A DNA stretch of 64,000 bases from Pleomorphomonas diazotrophica (GCF_002844595.1 NZ_PJNW01000011.1:124001-188000); one strand, 5' to 3'. Numbered from the stretch's first letter, positions 41,740-51,582 are shown. Notes: generated from the sequence alone by a model not told the origin. Program-made: numbers and translations.

Positions 41740-41756
41740 ATGCGCAAAATGCGCAT
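41740..41756. promoter_or_regulatory. 17-bp palindrome upstream of the rhodanese gene
   Basis: ATGCGCA-aaa-TGCGCAT has perfect seven-base arms. It lies 52 bases before the preferred rhodanese start, followed by the AT-rich TATATC. This could be an operator, or part of the replication-control region upstream of dnaA. Confidence 0.5.
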
Positions 41757-42210
41757 ATATCTTGAGTTATCTTTCCTGGATTGAGTTGGCTACCTGCCTC
41801 GGCCTTCGCACTTTATGAATTACCGACGGCTAGCCCCCTGCTTTAGTTTACTTTTGCAACCGAGTTCTTGTCTCGCTCGCTTCAACTGGGCTGACCATAC
41901 ACAGGCCCCATGGGGGGAGCAAGAGCCGAATCTTCCTATGTCGTTAACCCGGTTTTTACCGGAGAGGACGCCCCTCGAAAAGCGAACGGTGAACGCTAGG
42001 GGATTCAAAGATTTGCACGCACTCACCCGGCAAAACCCTCTTTGGTCGTACGCCGGCTGCCCCGCCATTCATTAGCCGCGTTTTCGTTTCCGAGGCCCCG
42101 GATTCTTCCTTGCCTGAATCTGACGTATGATTAACTTATTGTTTTTGAAGAGAAAAATCTGACAGCCGACTCCCAGGCCAGCGAGGCTGTCGGACCCGTC
42201 CACGCAAGCC
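41757..42210. other. Non-coding region between rpsT and the rhodanese gene; candidate cell-cycle/origin region
   Basis: About 450 bases without a supported gene, AT-richer than the flanks. It contains four GANTC sites (41928, 42002, 42101, 42116), a TTAA-N7-TTTA element at 41944-41958 and a TTAA-N7-TTTT at 42131-42145, both near the CtrA consensus, and a hairpin CCGGT-tttt-ACCGG (41949-41962). I found no convincing DnaA box (TTATCCACA), so an origin is only a possibility. Confidence 0.35.
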
Positions 42211-42245
42211 GGAAAAGCAAAAGGGCCCAGCTCAAAGCCGGGCCC
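42211..42245 (-). terminator. Rho-independent terminator of rpsT
   Basis: On the minus strand a hairpin GGGCCC-GGC...GCT-GGGCCC (42223-42245) is followed by TTTTGCTTTT. It lies 55 bases after the rpsT stop and fits an intrinsic terminator. Confidence 0.8.
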
Positions 42246-42300
42246 AGATAGGCTTATCTTGGCAAAAGGGAATCGCGCCGACGCCGTCAGGCGCCGATCA

Positions 42301-42567
42301 TCAGACGCCGATCGACTTCAGGCGGGCCGCGAGACGCGACACCTTGCGGGAAGCCGTGTTCTTGTGAACGATACCCTTGGTCGCCGCCCGCATGATCTCC
42401 GGCTCGACGGCCTTGAAGGCTTCGGTGGCGGCGGTCTTGTCGCCGGAGGCGACGGCTTCCTCGAACTTGCGAACGAAGGACCGCATGCGACTGCGACGGG
42501 CCTTGTTGACTTCAGTGCGGGCCGCAATCTTGCGGGTCGCCTTCTTGGCCGACGACGTATTGGCCAT
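42301..42567 (-). CDS. rpsT: 30S ribosomal protein S20
   Basis: This is an 88-residue basic helical protein: [29 protein letters not shown], then [21 protein letters not shown]20 binds 16S rRNA early in 30S assembly. The ATG at 42567 fits the family. It has its own strong promoter and terminator. Confidence 0.97.
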   Translation of the reverse strand: MANTSSAKKATRKIAARTEVNKARRSRMRSFVRKFEEAVASGDKTAATEAFKAVEPEIMRAATKGIVHKNTASRKVSRLAARLKSIGV

Positions 42568-42698
42568 TCTCAAGCCTTTCTCTCTCCCGGCCGCGCCGGG
42601 ACTTGTTGTTGAGCCGCCGCGGCTGCCGGACCCGGCCACACGGACGACGTAAAACTATCAGGCGGCCGACGACCGCCGGCCACCGTCCTTGGGGCGGG

Positions 42699-42727
42699 CT
42701 TATAGACGCTGGAACGGCCGGCGTCAA
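42699..42727 (-). promoter_or_regulatory. Sigma-70-type promoter of rpsT
   Basis: On the minus strand TTGACG and TATAAG are separated by exactly 17 bases. The element lies 132 bases upstream of the rpsT ATG and just after the mutM stop. This is the best promoter match I see in the window. Confidence 0.75.
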
Positions 42728-42732
42728 CGCCG

Positions 42733-43602
42733 TCAGCGCTGGCAAGTCGGACAAAAGAAGGTCGAGCGCCCGGCCTGACGGATTCGCACCACCGTCCCGC
42801 CGCAGCCCGGCCGCTGGCAAGGCTCATCCTCGCGATCGTAGACGGCGAAGCGGTGCTGGAAGTAACCAAGCGTACCGTCGGCCCGCATATGGTCGCGCAG
42901 GGACGAGCCGCCGGCATCGATCGCCTCGGCGATGACGGTGCGGATTGCCGAAGCGAGCCTTTCCGCTACCAAGGGATCGGCGAGCGCCGACGCCGGCCGG
43001 CGCGGGTCGAGCTCCGCCCGCCAAAGCGCCTCGCAGACATAGATATTGCCAAGGCCGGTGACGATCGTCTGATCGAGCAGCGCCGCCTTCAGCGGCGTCC
43101 GCCGATCGGCCAGGACGGCGAGCGTCTCGGCGGAGAAGCGGTTGGACGTCGGCTCGACACCAAGCCCGGCGAGGCGTGGGTGCCGCTCCAAGTCGGCACT
43201 CGGCAGGAGATCCATGAAGCCGAAGCGCCTCGGGTCATTATAGATGACAGCCGTGCCGCTCTCGAGCTGAAAGCGGACATGGTCGTGACGGGTATCGCGC
43301 GAGCGGGCAAGGGCGAAGGCGCCCGGCGTGGAGCCAGTCGAACCCTCGGCAGTCTCTATCCTGAACGACCCGGACATTCCGAGATGGGCGAGCAGCGTTT
43401 CACCGCCCTCCATGTCCCATAGAAGATATTTCGAGCGACGGCCGAGGCGAAGAACGCGCTGGCCGGCCAAACGCTCGGCAAAGCGCTCCGGAAAGGGATA
43501 GCGAAGGCCCGTCCGCGCCAGCGCGACGTTCACGATGGTTGCGCCTTCCAGGACCGGCTGAAGGCCGCGGCGCACCGTCTCAACTTCCGGCAACTCAGGC
43601 AT
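42733..43602 (-). CDS. mutM: Formamidopyrimidine-DNA glycosylase
   Basis: MutM removes 8-oxoguanine and formamidopyrimidines. The 289-residue protein starts [13 protein letters not shown] with the catalytic Pro and Glu. It has [28 protein letters not shown], the H2TH region [19 protein letters not shown] and the C-terminal zinc finger [28 protein letters not shown], with four cysteines. It diverges from ubiE. Confidence 0.97.
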   Translation of the reverse strand: MPELPEVETVRRGLQPVLEGATIVNVALARTGLRYPFPERFAERLAGQRVLRLGRRSKYLLWDMEGGETLLAHLGMSGSFRIETAEGSTGSTPGAFALARSRDTRHDHVRFQLESGTAVIYNDPRRFGFMDLLPSADLERHPRLAGLGVEPTSNRFSAETLAVLADRRTPLKAALLDQTIVTGLGNIYVCEALWRAELDPRRPASALADPLVAERLASAIRTVIAEAIDAGGSSLRDHMRADGTLGYFQHRFAVYDREDEPCQRPGCGGTVVRIRQAGRSTFFCPTCQR

Positions 43603-43720
43603 GCGCTGATCGGCTCCCTTTCGCGACTGAGGTCGCAGCCAACATAGCGCCCGCCCATCTCTTCGGCTATGGTCGCGGGCGCGCCACGGGCGCGAAGCTC
43701 ACGGCAGGACGGGACGGACG

Positions 43721-44476
43721 ATGACGGACAACAGCACTTCCTTCGGTTTTCGCGAGGTCAATCCGGGCGAAAAGCAGGGCCTCGTCGACAGCGTCTTCCA
43801 TTCGGTGGCCGGTCGCTACGACCTGATGAACGACCTGATGTCGGGCGGCCTGCACCGGCTCTGGAAGGATGCCATGGTCTCTCGCCTCGCCCCGCCGCGC
43901 TCGGGACGGCGCCCCTTCAAGGTGCTCGACATGGCCGGCGGCACCGGCGACATCGCCTTCCGCATCGCCGAGCGCTCCAACCGCACCGCCGACATCACCG
44001 TCGCCGACATCAACTCGTCGATGCTGGAGGTCGGCCGCGAGCGGGCGCGGGCGCGCGGCCTCGACAGGCTGGAGTTCGTCGAGGCCAATGCCGAGAATCT
44101 GCCCTGGGCGGACGCCAGCTTCGAGGCCTATACCATCGCCTTCGGCATCCGCAACGTGCCACAGATCGACAAGGCGCTGTCCGAGGCGTTCCGCGTGCTG
44201 AAGCCGGGCGGCCGCTTCCTGTGCCTGGAGTTCTCGCATGTCGACGCGCCGGTCGCCGACAAGGTCTACGACCTCTACTCCTTCCACTTGGTGCCGAAGA
44301 TCGGCCGCGTCGTCGCCAAGGACGAGGAGAGCTATCGCTATCTCGTCGAATCGATCCGCCGCTTTCCCGACCAGGAGCGCTTCAAGGCGATGATCGAGGC
44401 GGCCGGCTTCTCCCGTGTCGGCTATACCAACATGACGCTCGGCGTCGTGGCGCTCCACGTTGGCGTCAAGATCTGA
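43721..44476 (+). CDS. ubiE: Demethylmenaquinone/2-methoxy-6-polyprenyl-1,4-benzoquinol methylase
   Basis: UbiE is the SAM-dependent C-methyltransferase of ubiquinone synthesis. The 251-residue protein has [24 protein letters not shown], the SAM loop [52 protein letters not shown] and a C-terminal [14 protein letters not shown]. It is followed by ubiB, the usual alphaproteobacterial pair. Confidence 0.97.
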   Translation: MTDNSTSFGFREVNPGEKQGLVDSVFHSVAGRYDLMNDLMSGGLHRLWKDAMVSRLAPPRSGRRPFKVLDMAGGTGDIAFRIAERSNRTADITVADINSSMLEVGRERARARGLDRLEFVEANAENLPWADASFEAYTIAFGIRNVPQIDKALSEAFRVLKPGGRFLCLEFSHVDAPVADKVYDLYSFHLVPKIGRVVAKDEESYRYLVESIRRFPDQERFKAMIEAAGFSRVGYTNMTLGVVALHVGVKI

Positions 44477-44517
44477 AATCAATTCGCGAAGATGCTGACG
44501 CGTCATGAACGGACCGT

Positions 44518-44535
44518 CGTGAGGCGCGCCTCACG
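44518..44535. promoter_or_regulatory. Perfect 18-bp palindrome between ubiE and ubiB
   Basis: CGTGAGGCGCGCCTCACG is self-complementary over 18 bases. It lies 28 bases before the ubiB ATG. It may be an operator, or an mRNA hairpin controlling ubiB translation. No T-run follows. Confidence 0.6.
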
Positions 44536-44562
44536 CCATGACGCCACCGAGGAAACAGCCTG

Positions 44563-46095
44563 ATGCTCCCCGTCGACCTCGCCCGCCTCATCCGCGCCGC
44601 CTGGGTGCTCGCCCGCGAGGGGGTGATCAACGCGCTGCCGTTGCCCGAGCCACGTCCGTTTGCCGTTTCCGCCGCGCTGATCATGGCCAAGGCAATCCGC
44701 CGGCGCGGCACCGCCAGCCGGGCTGAGCGGTTGTCCATTGCCTTTTCCCGTCTCGGTCCGTCTTACGTCAAGCTCGGCCAGTTCCTGGCCACGCGGCCGG
44801 ACGTGGTCGGCGCTGCGCTCGCCGCCGATCTCGCCGAACTGCAGGACGCCATGCCGGACTTCGGCCTTACCGGCGCCCGCATGGTGATCGGCGAGAGCTT
44901 CGGCCTCGACGCAGATCGTCTGTTCCCCGAGCTTGGAGCCCCCATCGCCGCCGCCTCGATCGCGCAAGTGCACAAGGCAGCGGTGACCGACCGGGACGGC
45001 CGTCGCCGCGACGTCGCAGTGAAAGTGCTGCGGCCCGGCATCGATCGGCGCATCGCCTCCGACCTTGCCGGCTTCTATCTGGCTGCTCGACTGATCGAGG
45101 CTCTGGCGCCGCGTGTCCGCCGGCTTCGGCCCGTTGCTGTCGTCGATACCCTCGCCCGGTCGCTGACCTTGGAAATGGATCTGCGCCTCGAAGCGTCGGC
45201 CCTGTCGGAGATGGCGCAGAATACAGCCGAGGATGCCGATTTTCGTGTACCGACAGTTGATTGGCGACGCACTAGCCGCTCGGTGCTCACCATGGAGTGG
45301 ATCGACGGCATCAAGCTGTCCGACGTTGCCGCGATCCGGGCCGCCGGCCACGATCTGCCGAAGCTCGCGGCGACGCTGTTGCAGTCCTTCCTGAGGCACG
45401 CGTTGCGCGACGGCTTCTTCCACGCCGACATGCACCAGGGCAACCTGTTCGTGGATTCCGCCGGACGCATCGTCGCCGTCGACTTCGGCATCGTCGGCCG
45501 CCTCGGCCCGCGCGAACGCCGGTTCCTTGCCGAGATCCTGCACGGCTTCATCACCCGCAACTACCGTCGCGTTGCCGAAGTGCATTTTGAGGCCGGCTAT
45601 GTGCCGCCCGAGCAGGAGCTCGAGACCTTCGCCCAGGCGCTTCGCGCGGTGGGTGAGCCGTTGCACGGCGTACCGGCCTCGGAAATCGCCATGTCGCGCC
45701 TGCTCAACCAGTTGTTCGAGACCACCGAGCTGTTTGCCATGCAGACGCGGCCCGAACTCATCCTGTTGCAGAAGACCATGGTGGTGGTCGAGGGCGTCGC
45801 GCGCAGCCTCGATCCCGACCTCGACATGTGGAAGGTGTCGGAGCCCGTGGTCAGCGCCTGGATCACTCGCAACCTCGGCCCGATCGGCCGCATCGAGACG
45901 GCTGTGTCGGCCGTCGGCGACCTTATCGCCCTCGCTCCGCGCCTGCCGCGCCTCTTCGATGCCATCGAGACGATCGCCATCCGGACGGAGGCCGTCGACG
46001 AGAGCCGGCGGCGGCGCCGTACCGTTGCTCTGCCCCTCTGGGTTGGCGCGCTGTCGCTGGCGGTGATTGCCGCCTCGAGCCTCGGCTGGCTTTAG
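44563..46095 (+). CDS. ubiB: UbiB-family atypical kinase/ATPase (ubiquinone synthesis)
   Basis: UbiB supports ubiquinone biosynthesis as an ADCK/ABC1-like membrane-bound ATPase. The 510-residue protein has the KxGQ motif (SYVKLGQFLATRPDV), the Ala-rich nucleotide loop (APIAAASIAQVHKA), the lysine in VAVKVLRPGI, catalytic-loop DMHQGNLF and the metal-binding DFGIVGR, and a C-terminal membrane segment (LPLWVGALSLAVIAASSLGW). GAGGAAA precedes the ATG. Confidence 0.96.
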   Translation: MLPVDLARLIRAAWVLAREGVINALPLPEPRPFAVSAALIMAKAIRRRGTASRAERLSIAFSRLGPSYVKLGQFLATRPDVVGAALAADLAELQDAMPDFGLTGARMVIGESFGLDADRLFPELGAPIAAASIAQVHKAAVTDRDGRRRDVAVKVLRPGIDRRIASDLAGFYLAARLIEALAPRVRRLRPVAVVDTLARSLTLEMDLRLEASALSEMAQNTAEDADFRVPTVDWRRTSRSVLTMEWIDGIKLSDVAAIRAAGHDLPKLAATLLQSFLRHALRDGFFHADMHQGNLFVDSAGRIVAVDFGIVGRLGPRERRFLAEILHGFITRNYRRVAEVHFEAGYVPPEQELETFAQALRAVGEPLHGVPASEIAMSRLLNQLFETTELFAMQTRPELILLQKTMVVVEGVARSLDPDLDMWKVSEPVVSAWITRNLGPIGRIETAVSAVGDLIALAPRLPRLFDAIETIAIRTEAVDESRRRRRTVALPLWVGALSLAVIAASSLGWL

Positions 46096-46157
46096 AAAGC
46101 TGAAGCCTGTCCGCCGAACTCTGGTTCGCCAACATGCTCCAGTCTTCTGTTTTCACA

Positions 46158-46198
46158 CAACTCCGGGCGCAAACCGGCTCCCACTTTTGCTGGAGTTG
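46158..46198. repeat. Intergenic inverted repeat resembling a rhizobial GCAAAAGTGGG element
   Basis: Perfect arms CAACTCC (46158-46164) and GGAGTTG (46192-46198) enclose, on the minus strand, AGCAAAAGTGGGAGCCGGTTT. From memory, sequences of this form (GCAAAAGTGGG..CCGGTTT) are common intergenic elements in Rhizobiales genomes. It lies between convergent ubiB and the Crp/Fnr gene. Dispersed-repeat status needs a genome search. Confidence 0.55.
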
Positions 46199-46200
46199 CT

Positions 46201-46899
46201 CTACCCGCGGGCCAGCGCGGCGAGCCGACCTTCATCCGTGACGGCGATGCGGCGGCGAGCACTCTTGACGACGCCCTGCCCTTCCCACGCGCTGAGCAGC
46301 CGGCTGACCGTATGCAGCGTCGTGCCGGTCATCTCGGCGATGTCCTGCCGGGTCAACGGGAAGTCGATGAGGGTGCTGCCGTCCTGCTCCTTGCGGCCGG
46401 CGCGCCGGACGAGGCGCAGCAAGGCATGAGCGACGCGCCGCTCCACTTCCTCGGTCGACAGCTCGCGGATGCGGGTGTGCGCCTCCTGGAGCCGCTCACC
46501 GACGGCCTCCAGGGCGTTGAAGGCGAGAACGGGATTGAGCGCCACGAAATCCTGCCACTGCGAGGACATCCAGGCGAGAACGATGCTCTCCGTCACCGCC
46601 TCGGCGGTGGCCGGGTAGTCGGTGCGGCGAATCGCCTTGGCGATGCCGAACACCTCGCCCGGCAGCACGTGGCGCACCACCACCTGCTCCCCGGACGGCG
46701 TGATCTGGATCACTTTCAGATGGCCGTGCAGAAGCAGGTAAAACTCGTTGGCGGGCGCCCCCTGGCTGAACACCGGCTCACCGGGCTCGACGGTGCGCAC
46801 CTGCACGGTGGCGAGCACGGCGTCGAGGTTCTCTTCCGTCATGTCACGGAACAGATCGAAGCCGCGGATCAGCGAACGGTCGAGTTTGCGGGACGCCAT
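46201..46899 (-). CDS. Crp/Fnr-family transcriptional regulator
   Basis: This 232-residue regulator has a cyclic-nucleotide-binding-like fold (EPGEPVFSQGAPANEFYLLLHGHLKVIQ, LPGEVFGIAKAIRR) and a C-terminal HTH (PLTRQDIAEMTGTTLHTVSRLLSAWEGQGVV). No cysteine is present, so it cannot hold an FNR-type Fe-S cluster; a heme/NO-responsive or ligand-free type is possible. AGGAG precedes the ATG. It diverges from msrA. Confidence 0.92.
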   Translation of the reverse strand: MASRKLDRSLIRGFDLFRDMTEENLDAVLATVQVRTVEPGEPVFSQGAPANEFYLLLHGHLKVIQITPSGEQVVVRHVLPGEVFGIAKAIRRTDYPATAEAVTESIVLAWMSSQWQDFVALNPVLAFNALEAVGERLQEAHTRIRELSTEEVERRVAHALLRLVRRAGRKEQDGSTLIDFPLTRQDIAEMTGTTLHTVSRLLSAWEGQGVVKSARRRIAVTDEGRLAALARG

Positions 46900-47052
46900 G
46901 GATAAACAACTCCTCTTGCCGCCCGTTATAGCAAAGCGGTCGTCGAGCGCCAGCTAGCCTGTCTTGCAAAGCAATAGCGACAGTCCCATCTTGGGAAGCC
47001 GGTTCCAGGGGCGGACCGTTTCCACGACAGGACGGGGAGACAAGGAAGAGCC

Positions 47053-47721
47053 ATGGCCTTTTTCGAGACGTTCCGAAAGCCGGCCGTTCTGCCGACGCCC
47101 GAGACGGCGCTGCCGGGCCGCGATCGGCCGCTCGCCACCGCCGAAACCCATTTCGTCAACGGACGGCCGCTGAAGGGTCCGGTGCCCCAGGGCTATGCCG
47201 TCGCCACCTTCGCACTCGGCTGCTTCTGGGGCGCCGAGCGACTGTTCTGGCGCCTGCCCGGCGTCTACCTGACTTCGGTCGGCTACAGCGGTGGCTTCAC
47301 CGAGAACCCGACCTATGAAGAGGTCTGTTCGGGCCGCACCGGTCATGCCGAAGCGGTGGAGGTGACCTTCGATCCGGATGCCGTCTCCTACGCCGATCTG
47401 GTGCGCCTGTTTTTCGAGAGCCACGACCCGACGCAGGGCATGCGCCAGGGCAATGATGTCGGCACTCAGTATCGCTCGGTGATCTTCGTACATGACGAAG
47501 CCCAGCGCGCCGTGGCGGAGGCGGCGCGCAACGCCTACGCCCAAGCGCTTGCCAAGGCGGGCCGGCCGGCGGACATCACCACGACCATCGAGCCGGCCGG
47601 ACCCTATTATTTCGCCGAGGACTACCACCAGCAGTATCTCGCCAAGAACCCGGGTGGCTACTGCGGTCTCGGCGGCACCGGCGTCGCCTGCCCAATGCCC
47701 GGTGCCGGAGCGCTATCTTGA
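47053..47721 (+). CDS. msrA: Peptide-methionine (S)-S-oxide reductase
   Basis: MsrA repairs methionine-S-sulfoxide in proteins. The 222-residue protein has the catalytic C57 in [58 protein letters not shown] and a C-terminal [14 protein letters not shown], with cysteines that can act as recycling residues. AAGGAAG precedes the ATG. The stop overlaps the next gene (TTGA). Confidence 0.97.
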   Translation: MAFFETFRKPAVLPTPETALPGRDRPLATAETHFVNGRPLKGPVPQGYAVATFALGCFWGAERLFWRLPGVYLTSVGYSGGFTENPTYEEVCSGRTGHAEAVEVTFDPDAVSYADLVRLFFESHDPTQGMRQGNDVGTQYRSVIFVHDEAQRAVAEAARNAYAQALAKAGRPADITTTIEPAGPYYFAEDYHQQYLAKNPGGYCGLGGTGVACPMPGAGALS

Positions 47722-48296
47722 GAGGCCGGCCAGAGTTACTCGTGTTCTCCGGCTCGACGCGCGGCGGCAGTTATAACGGCCGCCTCGCGGCGCTCATGGC
47801 GCGCGAACTGGCGTTGCGCGATGCCGAGGTACGGCTCATATCGCTCGCCGACTACCTGATGCCTCTTTATGACGGTGATCTGGAGGGTGCGCGCGGCGTG
47901 CCGGAGCCGACCTTGAAACTGGCCGATCTCATGATGGCGTCGCAGGGCATATTCATCGCCTCGCCGGAATACAACCAGTCGGTGACGCCGCTGCTGAAGA
48001 ATACCATCGACTGGCTGAGTCGCATTCGGGATGACCGCTATCGCAACCTATGGACAGGCCGCGTCTTCGCCATCGGCGCCGCGTCGCCCGGCCATTTCGC
48101 CGGCATCCGCTCGCTGATGCAGCTGAGGCTGATCCTGGAGAATGCCCTCGGGGCGCGGGTACTGACGCAGCAGGTGGCGGTGCCCTATGCCGACAAGGCC
48201 TTCGACGAACGGGGCAATCTCTCCAACGACAAGGCGGCGGCGCAGTTGGAGCGCGTCGTCGCCGCTCTGATCGAGAAGGCGGCGCGTCTCACTTGA
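47718..48296 (+). CDS. NADPH-dependent FMN reductase family protein
   Basis: This 192-residue flavodoxin-fold protein has the FMN-binding phosphate loop [15 protein letters not shown], then [19 protein letters not shown] and [23 protein letters not shown]. It probably reduces FMN, quinones or similar with NAD(P)H. It starts with TTG overlapping the msrA stop, so the two oxidative-stress-type genes are coupled. It converges on cobB, four bases apart. Confidence 0.88.
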   Translation: MRGRPELLVFSGSTRGGSYNGRLAALMARELALRDAEVRLISLADYLMPLYDGDLEGARGVPEPTLKLADLMMASQGIFIASPEYNQSVTPLLKNTIDWLSRIRDDRYRNLWTGRVFAIGAASPGHFAGIRSLMQLRLILENALGARVLTQQVAVPYADKAFDERGNLSNDKAAAQLERVVAALIEKAARLT

Positions 48297-48299
48297 CCG

Positions 48300-49613
48300 T
48301 CACTCCATCCGCGCAATGACGTGGAAGAAGCTGCCGCTCACCTGACCGCGCCGCGAGCCGTCCGGCGCGGGAGCGCCGCCGTGGGCATCCGAGACGTCGG
48401 CGAGCGCTTGGTCGTCGCCACTCGTCAGGATCGAGGCGTAGTGGAACTCGTGGCCGCTGAGCACGGCGCCGGCTGGTCCGAGCGGCCCGTTGCCGAGAAG
48501 TTTGGCGCGTCGGTAGCCGAGGTGCAGGCGGCGTTTCTCATAGCTGGTCTCAAGGCCGAGCAGACCGGCCATGGCGTGGCGGGTTCCGCCGGCGTCGACA
48601 AGACCTTGCCCTAGAACCATGTAGCCACCGCATTCGCCGTGAACCGGCCTTTTCTCCGCAAAGACCCTGAGCCCACCAAGGAACCGATCCGCCGCCGCAA
48701 GGGCATCTGCATGAAGCTCGGGATAGCCTCCCGGCAGCCAGCAGACGTCGGCCGTGGGTTCGGGAGGCTCATTGGCGAGCGGCGAAAAGGGCAGGATTTC
48801 GGCGCCGGCCGCTCGCCAGGCCGCAAGATGGTGCGGATAGACGAAGCTGAAGGCCGCGTCGCGGGCGAGCGCGATGCGTTGGCCGGGCGGCGGCAGGAGC
48901 GGCGTGGGGCGAGCCACTGCCGCCGGCGCCGTGTCGCCGCAAAGGTCGATCAGGCGGTCGATGTCGACATGATGTCCCACGAAATCGCCAAGCGCATCGA
49001 GACGGCGGGCGAGATCGTCCGTCTCCTCAGCCTGGACAAGACCAAGGTGCCGCTCCGGCAACTCGACGGCTGTTTCGCGCGGCAATGCCCCGAGGACGGG
49101 AAGACCGAGCGCTTCGATCGCCTCACAGCACAGCCGGCGGTGCCGCTCCGACCCGACGCGATTGAGCACCACGCCGAGGATGGTCAGCCTGGGATCAAGA
49201 AGCTTGGCGCCAAGCGCAACGGCGGCAGCCGAGGTCGACTGGCCTGTGACATCGAGCACCAGCAACACCTTGAGGCCGAGGGCGGCGGCAATGTCGGCTG
49301 ACGATCCGGTCCGACCAGGCTCTTGACCGACGCCGTCGAAAAGCCCCATCAGCCCCTCGGCCACCAGCAGGTCGGCATCCTCGGCCTGCTGCGCAGCGAG
49401 TCCCGTCACCTGCGCCGGCGTCATGGCCCAGCTGTCGAGGTTGACGCCGGGCCGGCCGGTGGCGGCGGCGTGGAAGGCCGGATCGATGTAGTCTGGGCCG
49501 CATTTGGCCGGCGCAACTCTCAAGCCCCGCCGGGCAAGGGCCGCCATCAGCCCCAGCGATACCGTCGTTTTGCCGGCGCCAGAGCGCACCGATGCGATCA
49601 GAAAGCCCTTCAT
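48300..49613 (-). CDS. cobB: Cobyrinate a,c-diamide synthase
   Basis: CobB amidates the a and c side chains of the corrin ring with ATP and glutamine. The 437-residue protein has the N-terminal P-loop IASVRSGAGKTTVSLGLMAAL, ARRGLRVAPAKCGPDYIDP and, at the C-terminus, the glutaminase cysteine in HGECGGYMVLGQGLVDA with LPGGYPEL. In the aerobic route the substrate is hydrogenobyrinate; a hydrogenobyrinate form is inferred from the CobG/CobN context. It diverges from cbiD. Confidence 0.94.
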   Translation of the reverse strand: MKGFLIASVRSGAGKTTVSLGLMAALARRGLRVAPAKCGPDYIDPAFHAAATGRPGVNLDSWAMTPAQVTGLAAQQAEDADLLVAEGLMGLFDGVGQEPGRTGSSADIAAALGLKVLLVLDVTGQSTSAAAVALGAKLLDPRLTILGVVLNRVGSERHRRLCCEAIEALGLPVLGALPRETAVELPERHLGLVQAEETDDLARRLDALGDFVGHHVDIDRLIDLCGDTAPAAVARPTPLLPPPGQRIALARDAAFSFVYPHHLAAWRAAGAEILPFSPLANEPPEPTADVCWLPGGYPELHADALAAADRFLGGLRVFAEKRPVHGECGGYMVLGQGLVDAGGTRHAMAGLLGLETSYEKRRLHLGYRRAKLLGNGPLGPAGAVLSGHEFHYASILTSGDDQALADVSDAHGGAPAPDGSRRGQVSGSFFHVIARME

Positions 49614-49687
49614 CGCCGCCTCACCTTTCCCCTTGACCCGATAGCAGACAGCGCCGACCTTGTCGCCCGAAAGGATCGGGCGGATTG

Positions 49688-50803
49688 ATGGCGGACACGG
49701 ACAAGGAAGCGGATGGCGGGACGCCGCATCTGAGACGCGGCTGGACCACCGGCAGTTGCGCCACCGCCGCGACGCGCGCCGCCTTCGAGGGTCTCGTCAG
49801 CAGTCACTTCCCCGACCCGGTGACGGTCACGCTGCCGGGCGGTCAGACACCATCTTTCGCGCTGGCAACCACCGCTTCCGGCGAGGGTTGGGCGCGCGCC
49901 GGCGTGGTCAAGGATGCCGGCGACGATCCCGACGTCACCCACGGCGCTCTCATTCTTGCAACGGTGAGACCGGCAGCGACAGGCGCAGGCCTCGTTTTCC
50001 GCGCCGGCCCCGGCGTCGGCACCGTCACGCGCCCCGGCCTGCCCCTTGCTGTCGGCGAGCCGGCAATCAATCCGGTGCCGCGTACCATGATCGCACGAAC
50101 GCTCGATGAGGCCCGCGCCGCAATCGGCGGCCCTGCGGATATCGAGGTGGAGATCTCGGTCGAGCACGGCGAGAAGCTGGCCGAGCGGACGCTCAACGGC
50201 CGGCTCGGCATTGTCGGCGGCCTGTCCATCCTCGGTACCACCGGCATCGTCGTGCCCTTTTCCTGCGCCGCCTGGATCGCCTCCATCCAGCGCGGCATCG
50301 ACGTGGCGCGCGCTTCGGGCTTCACGCATGTCGCCGCCTCGACCGGCAATACGTCCGAGCAGGCGGTCAAGGCGCTCCATGACCTCGACGACGTTCAGCT
50401 GATCGACATGGGCGATTTTGCCGGCGGCACGCTGAAATACTTGAGGAAAGCGCCTGTACCGCGCGTGACGCTGGCGCTCGGCTTTGCCAAGGGCGTGAAA
50501 CTCGGCCAGGGCCTGCTCGACCTTCATTCCAAGCGCGGCTCGGTCGACCTTGAAGCGCTCTCGGCGATCGTCGCCGATCTCGGTGGCAGCGATACGCTCG
50601 TTCGAAGCGTCAACGGCGCCAACACCGCCCTGGAAGCGCTGACGCTCTGCCGCGCCGCCGGCATTCCCATTGCCGAGGCGGTGGCCGAACGCGGCTTTGC
50701 GACGGCTGCCGCACTGATAGGTGGCATCGGCATGGAGCTGGAAGTCGTGTTGTTCGACCGGACCGGCGGGTTTCTGGCCAGTACCGGTTTCCGAAAAGCC
50801 TAA
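49688..50803 (+). CDS. cbiD: CbiD-type precorrin-5B C1-methyltransferase
   Basis: CbiD is the C1-methyltransferase of the anaerobic corrin route. The 371-residue protein has the family start [22 protein letters not shown], the middle [34 protein letters not shown] and [10 protein letters not shown] near the SAM site. Its presence beside the aerobic CobG/CobN genes, with no cobF in the window, suggests it does the C1 step. The ATG at 49688 is preferred over a TTG three bases earlier. Its stop overlaps the convergent cobM stop by four bases. Confidence 0.93.
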   Translation: MADTDKEADGGTPHLRRGWTTGSCATAATRAAFEGLVSSHFPDPVTVTLPGGQTPSFALATTASGEGWARAGVVKDAGDDPDVTHGALILATVRPAATGAGLVFRAGPGVGTVTRPGLPLAVGEPAINPVPRTMIARTLDEARAAIGGPADIEVEISVEHGEKLAERTLNGRLGIVGGLSILGTTGIVVPFSCAAWIASIQRGIDVARASGFTHVAASTGNTSEQAVKALHDLDDVQLIDMGDFAGGTLKYLRKAPVPRVTLALGFAKGVKLGQGLLDLHSKRGSVDLEALSAIVADLGGSDTLVRSVNGANTALEALTLCRAAGIPIAEAVAERGFATAAALIGGIGMELEVVLFDRTGGFLASTGFRKA

Positions 50804-51582
50804 TCTTCGCCCTCTCCGGCCCGGGAATCCCGCCCCCGGAAACGGCGTTGGTAATCGACTGAATAGAGCGCGCTCGCCCGGAAGTCCTCTGCGCCGAGTA
50901 CCCTTCCCACCAAGATCAGCGCCGTGCGCTCCATCGGCCTGTTCTGCAACTCACCGAGAATGGTGGCCAGCGTTCCCTTGACGATGCGTTCGTCGGGCCA
51001 GCTCGCCCGGTAGACGACGGCGACCGGACAGTCGGCGCCATAGTGGGGAATGAGTTCCTCGACGATGCGGTCGAGGACGTGGATGGAGAGATGCAGGGCG
51101 AGCGTCGCGCCAGTGGCCGCGAAGGCGGAAAGCTTTTCCTTCTCCGGCATGGCGGAGGCGCGGCCGGAGGTGCGCGTCAGCACCAGCGATTGGCCGACCT
51201 CCGGCAATGTCAGCTCGCGGCCCAGCGCCGCGGCCGCCGCCGCGAAGGCCGGCACGCCGGGCGTCACCGTGTAGGGAATGGCGTGCTTTTCGAGCAGACG
51301 GATCTGTTCGCCGAGGGCGCTCCACACCGAGAGGTCGCCGGAGTGGAGCCGGGCCACGTCCTGGCCATCCCGCTGCGCCCTAAGATACTCCGCTTCGATC
51401 TCTTCGAGCGACAGCGGCGCCGTATCGACGATGCGGGCGCCTTCGGGGCAATGGGCCAGAATGGCCGGCGGAATCAATGAGCCGGCGTAAAGGCAGACCG
51501 GACAGGCAGCGATCAGGTCACGGCCGCGCAGCGTCAGAAGGTCGGGCGCGCCGGGGCCGGCGCCGATGAAATGCACGGTCAT
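50800..51582 (-). CDS. cobM: Precorrin-4 C11-methyltransferase
   Basis: CobM methylates C11 of precorrin-4 with SAM. The 260-residue protein has the tetrapyrrole-methylase pattern [62 protein letters not shown] and [20 protein letters not shown]. It overlaps cobE by four bases upstream. Confidence 0.95.
   Translation of the reverse strand: MTVHFIGAGPGAPDLLTLRGRDLIAACPVCLYAGSLIPPAILAHCPEGARIVDTAPLSLEEIEAEYLRAQRDGQDVARLHSGDLSVWSALGEQIRLLEKHAIPYTVTPGVPAFAAAAAALGRELTLPEVGQSLVLTRTSGRASAMPEKEKLSAFAATGATLALHLSIHVLDRIVEELIPHYGADCPVAVVYRASWPDERIVKGTLATILGELQNRPMERTALILVGRVLGAEDFRASALYSVDYQRRFRGRDSRAGEGED

Noticed and set aside
41815-42075. Short plus-strand open frame in the rpsT-rhodanese gap
   Set aside because: No Shine-Dalgarno, no family pattern and atypical codon use; treated as non-coding.
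40905-42300. DnaA-box search for an origin
   Set aside because: Only weak partial matches (for example CCATACACA near 41894) were found; no TTATCCACA cluster, so no origin feature is annotated.
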